Positions 15,201 through 21,617 of a stretch of 21,617 nt of DNA are shown piece by piece. The DNA is taken from the NCBI GenBank assembly GCA_946631345.1, contig CAMPAA010000023.1:1-21617 (forward strand), read 5' to 3'. The translations under genes were made by a program, and so were the position numbers. This DNA is from an uncultured Verrucomicrobiota bacterium. Its GTDB lineage: Bacteria; Verrucomicrobiota; Kiritimatiellia; RFP12; UBA1067. The notes under the pieces were generated by a model. It did no database searches. It was given only the letters and a program-made list of their open reading frames with translations, and was not told the DNA's origin. Numbering within the stretch: the first letter of the stretch is position 1; each line of letters begins with the position of its first letter.

Positions 15201-16077
15201 CGCGAGGCTGACCTTCGACGATGGGATCGTGCGGCGGGAAATGGGTGAAGGAACCGAGATAGAGGTTCTGGTCGTCATATGCGAGACGGAAGCCATGCGG
15301 CGGGAGCTGGCCAGATTTCCCGGTGAAATTGCCGCGTATCAGCTGCGGCAACGAACCTGAATGCGCCCATGCGGCGTCGTCGAGCTTTCCGTCAATCGAT
15401 GGTGATGCGACGCCTTCGGGGAGCTTCGGCACCGTGAGCCTTGGCGCGTCGGTCTCCGCAAGCGGCCTGAACTCGATGCCGGCCTCTGCCGCCACTTCGG
15501 CTGGGAGCCTGGCCTCGTTCCATACGCGCAGACGCGAGACGAACACATCCTTCGACCATGGCGTGATCCGGAACCAGCCATCCGCATAGGGTCCCAAATA
15601 GAGCTTGCGCACGATGCCCGGCTTGAACGCCTGCGGCTGAAGGGCCGATACTATCACGCGCCCGTCGCGGTATATCCTCACCGCATCGCCATCCCAGGTC
15701 ACACCGAGTCGGTACGTGCGCCCGCGCGCGATCTTTTCGGGGAAAGTGTGCAAGAACCGCCGATCGCCATCGCCGAACGAGAACTGCAGGGTGTCGTTTC
15801 CATACGAAAAGAACCCGACCGTGAACCGGCTCGCCGTGCGCAGCGACATCACGGTGCGCTGGCGCATGTATGCCGGATCGGGCGTTTCGAAGCGCACGTC
15901 GAAGAATACAGAGCCACGGTTCTCCCCGACAAGCGGCGCGGCGTTGGTGGCCCAACCGCTCCCGGCAGGCCCCAGCGCAAGCGCCTCGCCGCCGAAATTC
16001 TCGTCAAGAGTCAAACCCCCAAATGCCGCCCGCGCAAATGTCGCGCCGGCCGCGAAGACGACAGCAAGTCTCTTCAT
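12253..16077 (-). CDS. Large secreted LamG/CBM9-like and glycoside-hydrolase-like protein (DUF6067-type)
   Basis: The 1274-aa protein has a signal peptide (MKRLAVVFAAGATFARAAFG). A LamG/concanavalin-like beta-sandwich follows (about 25-200, with RTYRLGVTWDGDAVRIYRDG), then a CBM9/DOMON-like module (about 215-415, SIDGKLDDAAW and YDDQNLYLG). A long beta-rich linker leads to a TIM-barrel glycoside-hydrolase-like domain (about 840-1180) with candidate acidic motif KGIYLDFG near 977. The last domain resembles DUF6067 proteins; linkage specificity is unknown. ATG 16077 is chosen over GTG 16086 because AGGAG lies 8 nt upstream of it and the signal peptide begins there. It starts 11 bp after the PATR-repeat gene, so the two are expressed together, presumably for extracellular glycan binding and cleavage. 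Confidence 0.75.
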   Translation of the reverse strand: MKRLAVVFAAGATFARAAFGGLTLDENFGGEALALGPAGSGWATNAAPLVGENRGSVFFDVRFETPDPAYMRQRTVMSLRTASRFTVGFFSYGNDTLQFSFGDGDRRFLHTFPEKIARGRTYRLGVTWDGDAVRIYRDGRVIVSALQPQAFKPGIVRKLYLGPYADGWFRITPWSKDVFVSRLRVWNEARLPAEVAAEAGIEFRPLAETDAPRLTVPKLPEGVASPSIDGKLDDAAWAHSGSLPQLIRGNFTGKSGQLPPHGFRLAYDDQNLYLGSFTHFPPHDPIVEGQPRVDGQEPEAWGTESFEFWLECGGRQFRFTANAAGGTSESCDRKRLWNGEWKYVDSKEMKIDDSILWQSEAAIPWKTLGLDGPPKADVRTRLNFARTWTLSTLGGFSSLDLSGRGYSEPDTWPDVDFAPAASFRLSKRTDPSSGTYHQESEVAASRRAKIRYTLSLARLDGSLAPMPLYSRESALTAGETMNDLVDVRTDAPGYDALLHVLEEDGRISMRAIVPYALNPELFAVTPLLLAEKVRVTPKKPLSGEFRLVAPDGTVMARKEAASGEVVFAFPRSNAAGKWRVELIGGGKAATVKDFTYPGIGEWERQDFHEDWVLPPFTPMTNAVERDGLSVALYARAYGWRKSFLPSRAEALGEELFAAPPEILVGGVPAQCTAFAVVSNAPHHAALEATGGNEKADVSLRGWIEYDGVQWNNVKVTPHAPNTSLQVRYVLKPEFAKYLHAASGSGWGAKRTMAVAEGRQLLGDFPILWTGNEEKGWTFFYETRDGWDANAKQTYALEKTGDRFTVTVDIARKFPAGRPFTLEFGFQATPVRPRAANYPFDIVGWSWTAPMIRPGRRPTCDAVYLFTRGGGDLGSFFGDQDTDDGRKTEAAMTRALAACEGRNVRPMFYTASRYLSVRYPEVAAYIPEWMFKPEVAMDYSHTGHFVYDCCPTTKANDFFMWRFRDALRRHPELKGIYLDFGVVHPCSNRDHGCRSKTPILGMREFYRRLAVVQLEAGIKEPLTVIHNTDCVQVPAVSFTTHLVNGEQIRQASSPLLHNKKDILDSYGLEMFACELSTLPFGISNSAYMPFDELSKVNGGDEGVEDYTFRMTRASLAGTLVHGTIQCAWRNHYGIFDKLVRAYERFGVDKAAFIGYWRNPATVKCAKDVYVSCYVKDGRALAVVSHLGKPHVDQTPEIIFDWAKLGVAPPAKAVDLMTAPDPEYGELFERRAKSRIPVSRVPLKLGDFGTKVESFDGNTLKLRLPYHTFSLVEFSR

Positions 16078-16088
16078 GCCAAACACTC

Positions 16089-18701
16089 CTACTGGACAAT
16101 CACCACAAACCCGCGCGGCACGATGCGGACCGCCGCACCGTCAAACGTCACAATCCGCGAAACGCTGGGCGAGCCGTTGACCGTGACCGACCAACCGTTC
16201 TTGGCATTGAGCCTGTCAATCGCACCATCAGGAAGATTCGTCAGCCGCAACGGCACTTCTACATCGCCTCGCGTATCAAGGTTCACAAGGTTGACCGTGC
16301 CGCTTGCGGCGAAGTCGAAGCCATCGACCGTGCCGTTCCCGGCCGCGCAATCGACCGTCAGCGAGCGCAGCGTCACATTGCCCTCGGCCTTCAGCGTCGC
16401 ACCCGTTGCCACATTCACCCCCGATACCGAAGTCAGGATATCGTATGTGACATCCTGCGAGAGCGCCGAATACGCGCCGATGCGGTCGAGAGCGAAACCA
16501 GCGCCAGGCCTGACAGCATTGTTCGTGACGGTTGCGCCGTCCGAAACCCATTGTCCAATCGGGGTCTGATCATCCATCAAGTCAACGCGCTTGAGCTTCG
16601 TCCAGCTCTTTCCGTCGCCGCTCCCGTACAGCGTGAAGATGCCAACGCGCCCATTGGTGTTGTTGCCTTCAGCTGCAATATGCTGGACGATGTCCACATG
16701 CGTAACGGGATTGGCCCCCTTAGGCAGTCGCCAGACTATGGACGGCCAGTAGTCCGGCTTGGCCGGGGAGAAATTGGCGCTCATGCATGCCCGCGAGTAG
16801 CTATCGTTCTCAGCCAGCGCTGTCGCGGCTTTCTCTCCGCTCGCATATTTGTAGAACTTGGACGGCATGTCCCATCTTGCATAACCCGGCTGAAGCTCGC
16901 CGTTGAAATGCCACTTCGTTATATAGCTACCATCCATCTCGTCCACAATGGGCGGATCGTCTGTCGGATTCATGCCGACCCTGACGCCGTCTTTGTCGTA
17001 GAGCGCAATTCTCCTTATAAACAGGTACTGCGCAGAGTTATACGCCTGCTCAACAGTAAACTTATAGTACTCGTAACCGTATTGCGAAGGTTTCTCGGCC
17101 ACGATCAAAGTCCCCTCCTTCACATCGAGCGAACCGGAGAACGTCTGGTTGCCCTCGAGCCGCCAGACTCCTGAGCCAGTCTTCTCAACCGACACCTTGC
17201 CAGCGCCGTCGGAGATGTGGCCCGCGACGTTTCCCGTCGTATTCGTGCCGGAAAGGGTCAGTTTCTTCGCGCCCGCGTCCTCGGCAGCGATGCCGTTGAT
17301 GGATACAGTCCCCGTCGCGGTGTTGTTCGCGATTGTGCCGCCAATACCCGCAAGCCTAACCGGCCTGTTGGTGGATGCACCGATCGTCGAACCGCTGTAT
17401 TCAAGCGTGGGATTGTTCGTGCCGGAACCCAGCAAGATTGCGTAGTCCACAGCCTCGCGATTGGCCGTAGAGGTACGATAAGCGTCGGAATAAAGTTCCG
17501 TCGCAAGCCCCAGCGAACAGACTTCGTCCTTTTCGGCAAGGGAATCAAATTTGAGCGTGCCGTCCCGGACGGCCCACGCGCCGGGATTAAGACGGCTTAC
17601 GTTGCTGGCGAGCCGCCATGTGCCACTCCCCTCCTTCGCGAAATACCATGTCCAGCCCGGGAACGCCTGCGACCACGACCCAGACCACACGCATTCACTG
17701 GCGTTGTCGCCGGTGAACACCAGCTGGCCGTCGGCCTTACCCTGGCCATGAATGTTCCCCGACCAGTCCAATCCGCCGTTGCCGCCGCCGTCGACGATGT
17801 TGGATTGCCGCGAATTGGCGTACACCGTCAGTTCCCTGTTGCACTCATCGCCCGTTCCAAGGTAGCGAAGGGTACCGCCAAAGCGTATTTCCAGCGAAGC
17901 TCCCGTCCCGATGCTTGAGGCTTCGCCGGCCTTTCCGAGTTTCGCCACGGCCGCGATGCCGCGATTCGTCCTGGTGCTGGATGAGTTCAGCAGTATCCAG
18001 AAAGCGCTGTCGAACGTGTTTTCCGCATTCATAAACTCTACGTATCCATCGGTTCTCACCGCCATGAACTTGCCGCCGATTTTGCCGTAGTATGTGCTTT
18101 TGGCGGTTGTTTCGGGCGAATTGCCGATACGGAGAAACTGCCGCGCTGTGGCCGTGTTCGTCACAAGCCCGTAGCCGTTGAGCGACTCCACCACCGATTC
18201 CGCGTCGTTGGCGGTGTATAGAGTGGTGTTCGCTGCCATCGTCACGTGGCCGAACCGGCAGGCCGCCCCGCCACCCTGCGGAAACTTGAGCGTGCCGACG
18301 TTGAGCGAGATGCCGTTAGTCGTGAAGTAGTCGTGCCAGCCAACGTTGTTTACGAAGAAGGTCGTGTGCGGCGATCCGAACTGGAGCACTCCGCCGCCTT
18401 CCTTCACGATGGTTCCAGCGCCGGTTATGGAACAGCCGAGCGGTGCGGAGGAATGGTCTTCAGACAGATTGAACACGATGCGGCTTGCGTCGGCAGAGAG
18501 CCGTATTGCACCGAGTGCCGCGACCCTATCGTAGTCGGCGTCGGTCACTTCGGCGTCACCAGCCGGCAACTCCACAATGCTTCCTGCCGCATGCTGGGAC
18601 CAATCATACCCGAACGAGAAAGTCGACCATGCCGCAGCCGCAAAAGCCACGAGAAACTTGATCTGAACACTGCGTGCCGCATTTGCTGTATGGGCTATCA
18701 T
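16089..18701 (-). CDS. Exported protein with autotransporter-associated beta-strand (PATR-like) repeats
   Basis: The 870-aa product has a signal peptide (about 1-35, ending near AWSTFSFG). A beta-helix-like region of Gly/Asn/Thr-rich repeats includes three recognisable PATR-type units: GTIVKEGGGVLQF..GTLKF (about 80-140), KEGSGTWRL..DGTLKF (about 350-390) and VEKTGSGVWRL..EGTLIV (about 505-540). After about 545 comes a discoidin-like region (YYKFTVEQAY, GSGDGKSWTKLKRVDL). No C-terminal outer-membrane beta-barrel is seen; the protein ends RIVPRGFVVIVQ. ATG 18701 is preferred over 18707 because GGAG is 8 nt from it. It is followed after 11 bp by the GH-like gene. It probably acts as an adhesin or glycan-binding surface scaffold. 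Confidence 0.75.
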   Translation of the reverse strand: MIAHTANAARSVQIKFLVAFAAAAWSTFSFGYDWSQHAAGSIVELPAGDAEVTDADYDRVAALGAIRLSADASRIVFNLSEDHSSAPLGCSITGAGTIVKEGGGVLQFGSPHTTFFVNNVGWHDYFTTNGISLNVGTLKFPQGGGAACRFGHVTMAANTTLYTANDAESVVESLNGYGLVTNTATARQFLRIGNSPETTAKSTYYGKIGGKFMAVRTDGYVEFMNAENTFDSAFWILLNSSSTRTNRGIAAVAKLGKAGEASSIGTGASLEIRFGGTLRYLGTGDECNRELTVYANSRQSNIVDGGGNGGLDWSGNIHGQGKADGQLVFTGDNASECVWSGSWSQAFPGWTWYFAKEGSGTWRLASNVSRLNPGAWAVRDGTLKFDSLAEKDEVCSLGLATELYSDAYRTSTANREAVDYAILLGSGTNNPTLEYSGSTIGASTNRPVRLAGIGGTIANNTATGTVSINGIAAEDAGAKKLTLSGTNTTGNVAGHISDGAGKVSVEKTGSGVWRLEGNQTFSGSLDVKEGTLIVAEKPSQYGYEYYKFTVEQAYNSAQYLFIRRIALYDKDGVRVGMNPTDDPPIVDEMDGSYITKWHFNGELQPGYARWDMPSKFYKYASGEKAATALAENDSYSRACMSANFSPAKPDYWPSIVWRLPKGANPVTHVDIVQHIAAEGNNTNGRVGIFTLYGSGDGKSWTKLKRVDLMDDQTPIGQWVSDGATVTNNAVRPGAGFALDRIGAYSALSQDVTYDILTSVSGVNVATGATLKAEGNVTLRSLTVDCAAGNGTVDGFDFAASGTVNLVNLDTRGDVEVPLRLTNLPDGAIDRLNAKNGWSVTVNGSPSVSRIVTFDGAAVRIVPRGFVVIVQ

Positions 18702-18736
18702 CTTCATGTCTCCATATAGTGACCACAACGGCGCGC

Positions 18737-18765
18737 ATTGTACCAAAAACGCACATGTAGCGCAA
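18737..18765 (-). promoter_or_regulatory. Promoter of the PATR-repeat/glycoside-hydrolase operon
   Basis: On the minus strand TTGCGC (18760-18765) is followed by a 17-bp spacer ending TTTTTGG, TACAAT (18737-18742) and GCGCGCC. The leader of about 30 nt contains GGAG before the start codon. A short inverted repeat, CCGGA-AAA-TCCGG (18780-18792), lies 14 bp upstream of the -35 and could be an operator. Confidence 0.7.
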
Positions 18766-18933
18766 CCCGCTCGCTTATCCCGGAAAATCCGGCGCTACCT
18801 CGCTTCACTGCATTACCGCAGCATGCGCTTGACCACGGCGGGATTCTACGACACAAGCACACCGTTTACACTACAGGCCGCAACAGGCAAACCGGACTTA
18901 ATCTACCCAGCAAATATAATTTCGTTTAGCCCC

Positions 18934-18962
18934 TTGCGTTCGAGACCGAGATTTAGTATACT
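18934..18962 (+). promoter_or_regulatory. Promoter of tRNA-Ala
   Basis: TTGCGT (18934-18939), a 17-bp spacer and TATACT (18957-18962) are followed by a GC-rich discriminator, ACGCGGCG, typical of stringently controlled stable-RNA promoters. The predicted start is about 14 nt before the mature tRNA. Confidence 0.7.
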
Positions 18963-18983
18963 ACGCGGCGTTTTCCACCTCTT

Positions 18984-19059
18984 GGGGAAGTAGCTCAGTT
19001 GGTAGAGCATCACGTTCGCAACGTGGGGGTCGAGAGTTCGAATCTCTTCTTCTCCACCA
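18984..19059 (+). tRNA. tRNA-Ala(CGC)
   Basis: This 76-nt cloverleaf reads GCG alanine codons. The acceptor stem GGGGAAG/CTTCTCC includes the G3:U70 pair that specifies alanine. The D arm is GCTC/GAGC, and the anticodon loop TTCGCAA gives CGC at positions 34-36. The T arm GAGAG-TTCGAAT-CTCTT has a G49:U65 wobble, and the 3' CCA is encoded. It is the only plus-strand gene in the window. Spurious minus-strand peptides across it contain the familiar antisense-tRNA pattern. Confidence 0.97.
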
Positions 19060-19113
19060 TCCGGTGAAACGCGTATTGATTGAAATGCCTCCTGCCGCGC
19101 CCGCCGATCGGGT

Positions 19114-21369
19114 TCACATGTCAATGCGGCTGGATGCGAATGCATCGGAAAGTTCCTTGCGGGACAACGGGGATTTCATGTAGAGGCGGCTCCCTGCCGG
19201 CACCACAACGCCCCCGTCCCTTGCCGTGACCGGAACTGGCTTGCCGGCGAACTCGTCGAACAGCTCGATCTTGCCCATTTCCAGCGGCAGCCAAAGCCGT
19301 CCGTTTCCGGTGCAATTCCAGTAGAGAACCCAGCTTGCCCCGTCCTTTTCGAAGAAGAACGCGCGCACAGGCCTTGCATCGTCGCCTGCAAGGATCTGAT
19401 CGTAGCGCACAAGTTCGTAATCGCCTTTGGCATTGACAAGCAGGTGGTGTTCGCGCGACACGTCCTTCAGCTCGTCACGCCACTCCTCACGGAACTTCCC
19501 GCTCCGGCGCACATCCGCCCAGCGCTTCATCATCGAAAAGATATCGTCCGTGCGCGGATGCGTCTTGAGTGCATCGATCTGCATCAGGATGGATGCCGCG
19601 CAATCCCACGCCGTTGCGACGGAAACGCCGTATTCCCAAAGATCCGCCTGCGTGCCCATTGAGCCGGGCTTCCCATCCTTTGGCACCTTAGGAAGGGAAA
19701 AGTACCACCATCCGAAATCGACGCGCGTCATGTCCTGCTGCGTGATCGGCGCCTGCCTGAACGGATATGCGCGCAGGTTCGCCTTGAATATCTCGGGAGG
19801 GAACGTGTCGAAAGCATTCGCGCCGGCGAGCATATGCCATCCAAAATGAGTCTTCGCCGCCGCTTCGCCGAACAGCGGCTCTGGCTTGAGCAATTTCCAG
19901 TAGCGGTACTGGGCATTCGCCACATGGTAGTTGAACGGAGGGTTCACGCCCTCCGATCCATCGAGATACACGTAGTCGTAGCCGCAGTTGTAGGCACGTG
20001 CGATCTTTGCCGCCACCTCATCCTGCAGATCCGTGTTCTGGTCGATGTAGCAGCTCATCGGAGTGCCATACTCGCTCACGTCGAGGATGCCGCCCACCTC
20101 TCCGTACGCATGCGCGGCCACGCGCGTCGCATGGACGCCGCGCTTCACGCCGAAGAATCTGTACGGCGGCTGATCGCTGTAGCTTTCGTAGGACATCAGC
20201 TCCCCGCCGAACTGCAGTATGCGGCACGGCTCGTACATCGGCGAATCGGCGGTGGACTCAAAAACCGTGATCTCGGTCGCGTTCGTGCCGGAGGAAAGCG
20301 GCGCGGCCAGCGTGAAGCGGCGCGTCTTGTTGAGGCGAGGATCCGCGACCGGCGTAACGTATCGGCTCTTTAGCCCGATATGGGAATGGAGCGTGTGGAG
20401 CCCCACATACATGCCGGCCGCATGGAACTTGTCCAAAATACTGCGCAAGTCCGATTCGCCGTTCGGAATGCTGTCGAGCCAATCGTAATCGCCGCAAAGC
20501 CCCCAGCTCGGCGCAGACTTGAATATGTTGCTGTACGACATCGTCACAAGCCGGAAGCCGCCCTTTTTCATGAACTCAATCGCATCGTCCGTCTGCGCGG
20601 GGCTGTAATCCCAGGCAAGGTGGAAGATGGGTTCCTTGACAACCTGAGACCGACGGCTCCTCACGCCACGCGGAAGCCCAAGGTCACGCTCGAACGAGTC
20701 CATCGCATCGAGGAACGCTTCGCGTCCAGGCTCGGCGATGATCGCAGCCGATGCCCCGCGAAGGCGTATTCCGGCAATCGCGTTTGCATAAAGAACCTTG
20801 GCCCCGGGCAGGTCGTCGTGGTCTATGTCCGGATGCGGTGACGCGCCGGCCACACATACCGCCGCACGGTCATCCCAGCAGGCATTCAGCCAGTTGCCGA
20901 AATTCTTCCGCTCGCGCACAGGCAGCTGAAGGAATCGGCAGGACGCAGCACGCGGTATATCCATCCTGAGGTATGTGTAGGACCCCTTCCGCTCGAACGG
21001 AAAGTCCTCAAGCGTGAACAGGATGTAGCGCGGCGACGTCTTCACGCGCACCGACGCCTCGTACAGACCATGCTCGAAGCCGAACACCAGCAGATCGCCA
21101 TTTCGGCGCATGCTGTTCGCTGGATATTCTATGCGCTTGTTGGGATGAATGAGCTTGAGTTCGTTGTCGAACGGGCGATCCTGTGTCACAGAAAGAAGCG
21201 GCATCTTCTGCCCGGCCGAGATACATTCCTCGCCGTTCTCCTTCAAGACCAGCGACTTCACGCAAGCGTCGTCGCCAACCGTCAGCCGGCAATCCATGTT
21301 CTCAAGTACAACGTCCGCAAAAGCCGAAAGACTTCCGGCTACAAGCGCGACAGCGGCGATTCCCTTCAT
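19114..21369 (-). CDS. Secreted glycoside-hydrolase-like TIM-barrel protein
   Basis: The 751-aa protein starts with a signal peptide (MKGIAAVALVAGSLSAFA, 1-18) and a beta-sandwich N-terminal domain (about 20-235). A barrel-like region opens at about 246 (IFHLAWDYSPAQTDDAIEFM), and the probable active-site strand is YVYLDGSEG near 466-474, with Asp and Glu as candidate acids. A C-terminal beta domain (about 660-751) follows. The fold resembles large GH-like proteins of polysaccharide degraders, but I cannot assign a GH family or substrate. The frame extends to 21468, but the ATG at 21369 is chosen because AAAGGA lies 5-6 nt upstream and begins the signal peptide. It is transcribed alone from the promoter at 21440-21468. 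Confidence 0.75.
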   Translation of the reverse strand: MKGIAAVALVAGSLSAFADVVLENMDCRLTVGDDACVKSLVLKENGEECISAGQKMPLLSVTQDRPFDNELKLIHPNKRIEYPANSMRRNGDLLVFGFEHGLYEASVRVKTSPRYILFTLEDFPFERKGSYTYLRMDIPRAASCRFLQLPVRERKNFGNWLNACWDDRAAVCVAGASPHPDIDHDDLPGAKVLYANAIAGIRLRGASAAIIAEPGREAFLDAMDSFERDLGLPRGVRSRRSQVVKEPIFHLAWDYSPAQTDDAIEFMKKGGFRLVTMSYSNIFKSAPSWGLCGDYDWLDSIPNGESDLRSILDKFHAAGMYVGLHTLHSHIGLKSRYVTPVADPRLNKTRRFTLAAPLSSGTNATEITVFESTADSPMYEPCRILQFGGELMSYESYSDQPPYRFFGVKRGVHATRVAAHAYGEVGGILDVSEYGTPMSCYIDQNTDLQDEVAAKIARAYNCGYDYVYLDGSEGVNPPFNYHVANAQYRYWKLLKPEPLFGEAAAKTHFGWHMLAGANAFDTFPPEIFKANLRAYPFRQAPITQQDMTRVDFGWWYFSLPKVPKDGKPGSMGTQADLWEYGVSVATAWDCAASILMQIDALKTHPRTDDIFSMMKRWADVRRSGKFREEWRDELKDVSREHHLLVNAKGDYELVRYDQILAGDDARPVRAFFFEKDGASWVLYWNCTGNGRLWLPLEMGKIELFDEFAGKPVPVTARDGGVVVPAGSRLYMKSPLSRKELSDAFASSRIDM

Positions 21370-21439
21370 GATTTTCCTTTCTTGTCTTGCCATTACTATC
21401 CCATAGCGCTTCAGGACACCATGCCCCAAAACGGCGCGA

Positions 21440-21468
21440 ATGATACCATAGCCCGCCTCTCGCGTCAA
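21440..21468 (-). promoter_or_regulatory. Promoter of the 751-aa glycoside-hydrolase-like gene
   Basis: The minus strand has TTGACG (21463-21468), a 17-bp spacer ending TATGG and TATCAT (21440-21445), then TCGCGCC. The leader is about 60 nt. It has the same extended -10 and GC-rich discriminator as the other promoters, with the best -35 of the set. Confidence 0.7.
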
Positions 21469-21469
21469 T

Positions 21470-21493
21470 GGGGTAATTGCAAATAATTACCCC
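21470..21493. promoter_or_regulatory. Palindromic operator candidate next to the -35
   Basis: A perfect 9-bp inverted repeat, GGGGTAATT (21470-21478) and AATTACCCC (21485-21493), has a 6-bp centre, GCAAAT. It ends one base upstream of the -35 of the promoter at 21440-21468. There is no U-tract, so a terminator is unlikely; the position fits an activator or repressor site. Confidence 0.5.
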
Positions 21494-21557
21494 CTCCCTC
21501 CCCCCGTTTTGCACATCATATGACGGAAGCGGCGGCATCAGAAAGCGGCAGCGGAAC

Positions 21558-21589
21558 GGGAGGGGCGCGTGTCCCCACGCGCCGCTCCC
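21558..21589. repeat. Strong GC-rich hairpin near the right edge
   Basis: GGCGCGTG-TCCC-CACGCGCC (21564-21583) forms a perfect 8-bp stem with a 4-nt loop. It extends with GGGAG/CTCCC after one mismatch. No U-tract follows on either strand. It may terminate a gene to the right of the window, but the window ends too soon to tell. Nothing coding is seen from 21494 to 21617. Confidence 0.45.
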
Positions 21590-21617
21590 ACCCCCGCTTA
21601 CGGCGTGGTGAACGTCA

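Noticed and set aside
15870..17174. 434-codon plus-strand open frame spanning two minus-strand genes
   Set aside because: It crosses the gene boundary and the signal peptide of the GH-like gene, has no domain, and is an antisense shadow.
18903..19145. Minus-strand 80-codon frame across the tRNA region
   Set aside because: It is antisense to tRNA-Ala; the EEEIRTLDPHVAN..YQLSYFP pattern is a well-known artefact of translating tRNA genes backwards.

Overview
The window looks like a chromosomal segment of a GC-rich, host- or gut-associated member of the Verrucomicrobiota/Kiritimatiellae type. This is an inference from protein style: a secreted protein with autotransporter-associated beta-strand (PATR-like) repeats, large secreted CBM9/LamG-like glycoside-hydrolase-like proteins, an Rhs tip and an AAA_14/DUF4143 ATPase relic sit beside ordinary housekeeping genes. 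No marker gene fixes the lineage. Almost everything is on the minus strand; the only convincing plus-strand gene is a tRNA-Ala(CGC).

Region 1 (about 60-5680, minus strand) is a tight housekeeping run read tig -> clpP -> clpX -> panD -> gmd -> fcl. Trigger factor and ClpXP handle folding and proteolysis, PanD makes beta-alanine for pantothenate/CoA, and Gmd plus Fcl turn GDP-mannose into GDP-L-fucose for surface glycans. Neighbours overlap or lie 9-65 bp apart. A good promoter (TTGCGC-17-TATCCT) precedes tig and a 9-bp-stem hairpin follows fcl. A second promoter at the left edge drives a gene outside the window.

Region 2 (about 5610-6320) has no intact gene. It holds the first 64 codons of a decayed AAA_14/DUF4143-type ATPase, three degenerate repeats at exactly 32-bp spacing (possible remnant of an IS21-like end), and a seven-copy array with an exact 22-bp period containing CCCCTTCTGGGG-type palindromes.

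Region 3 (6320-8430) is a small operon: a membrane-anchored unknown protein, a secreted alpha/beta hydrolase starting at TTG, and a small membrane protein overlapping it out of frame. Region 4 (8435-12230) is an AT-rich accessory island with a 307-aa secreted protein, a 143-aa membrane protein, an orphan Rhs C-terminal tip with its own ribosome-binding site, and a Cys-rich secreted 382-aa protein starting at an ATGA overlap. It resembles a polymorphic-toxin tip with possible immunity genes, but the functions are unproven.

Region 5 (12253-21470) is devoted to the extracellular surface and polysaccharide use. A PATR-repeat exported protein is followed 11 bp later by a 1274-aa LamG/CBM9/glycoside-hydrolase-like protein; then come the tRNA-Ala and a separate 751-aa secreted glycoside-hydrolase-like protein. 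A recurring promoter architecture (TTGCgc, 17 bp, TGG-TAtaAT, GCGCGCC discriminator) links most units in the window and is the most notable non-coding signal.
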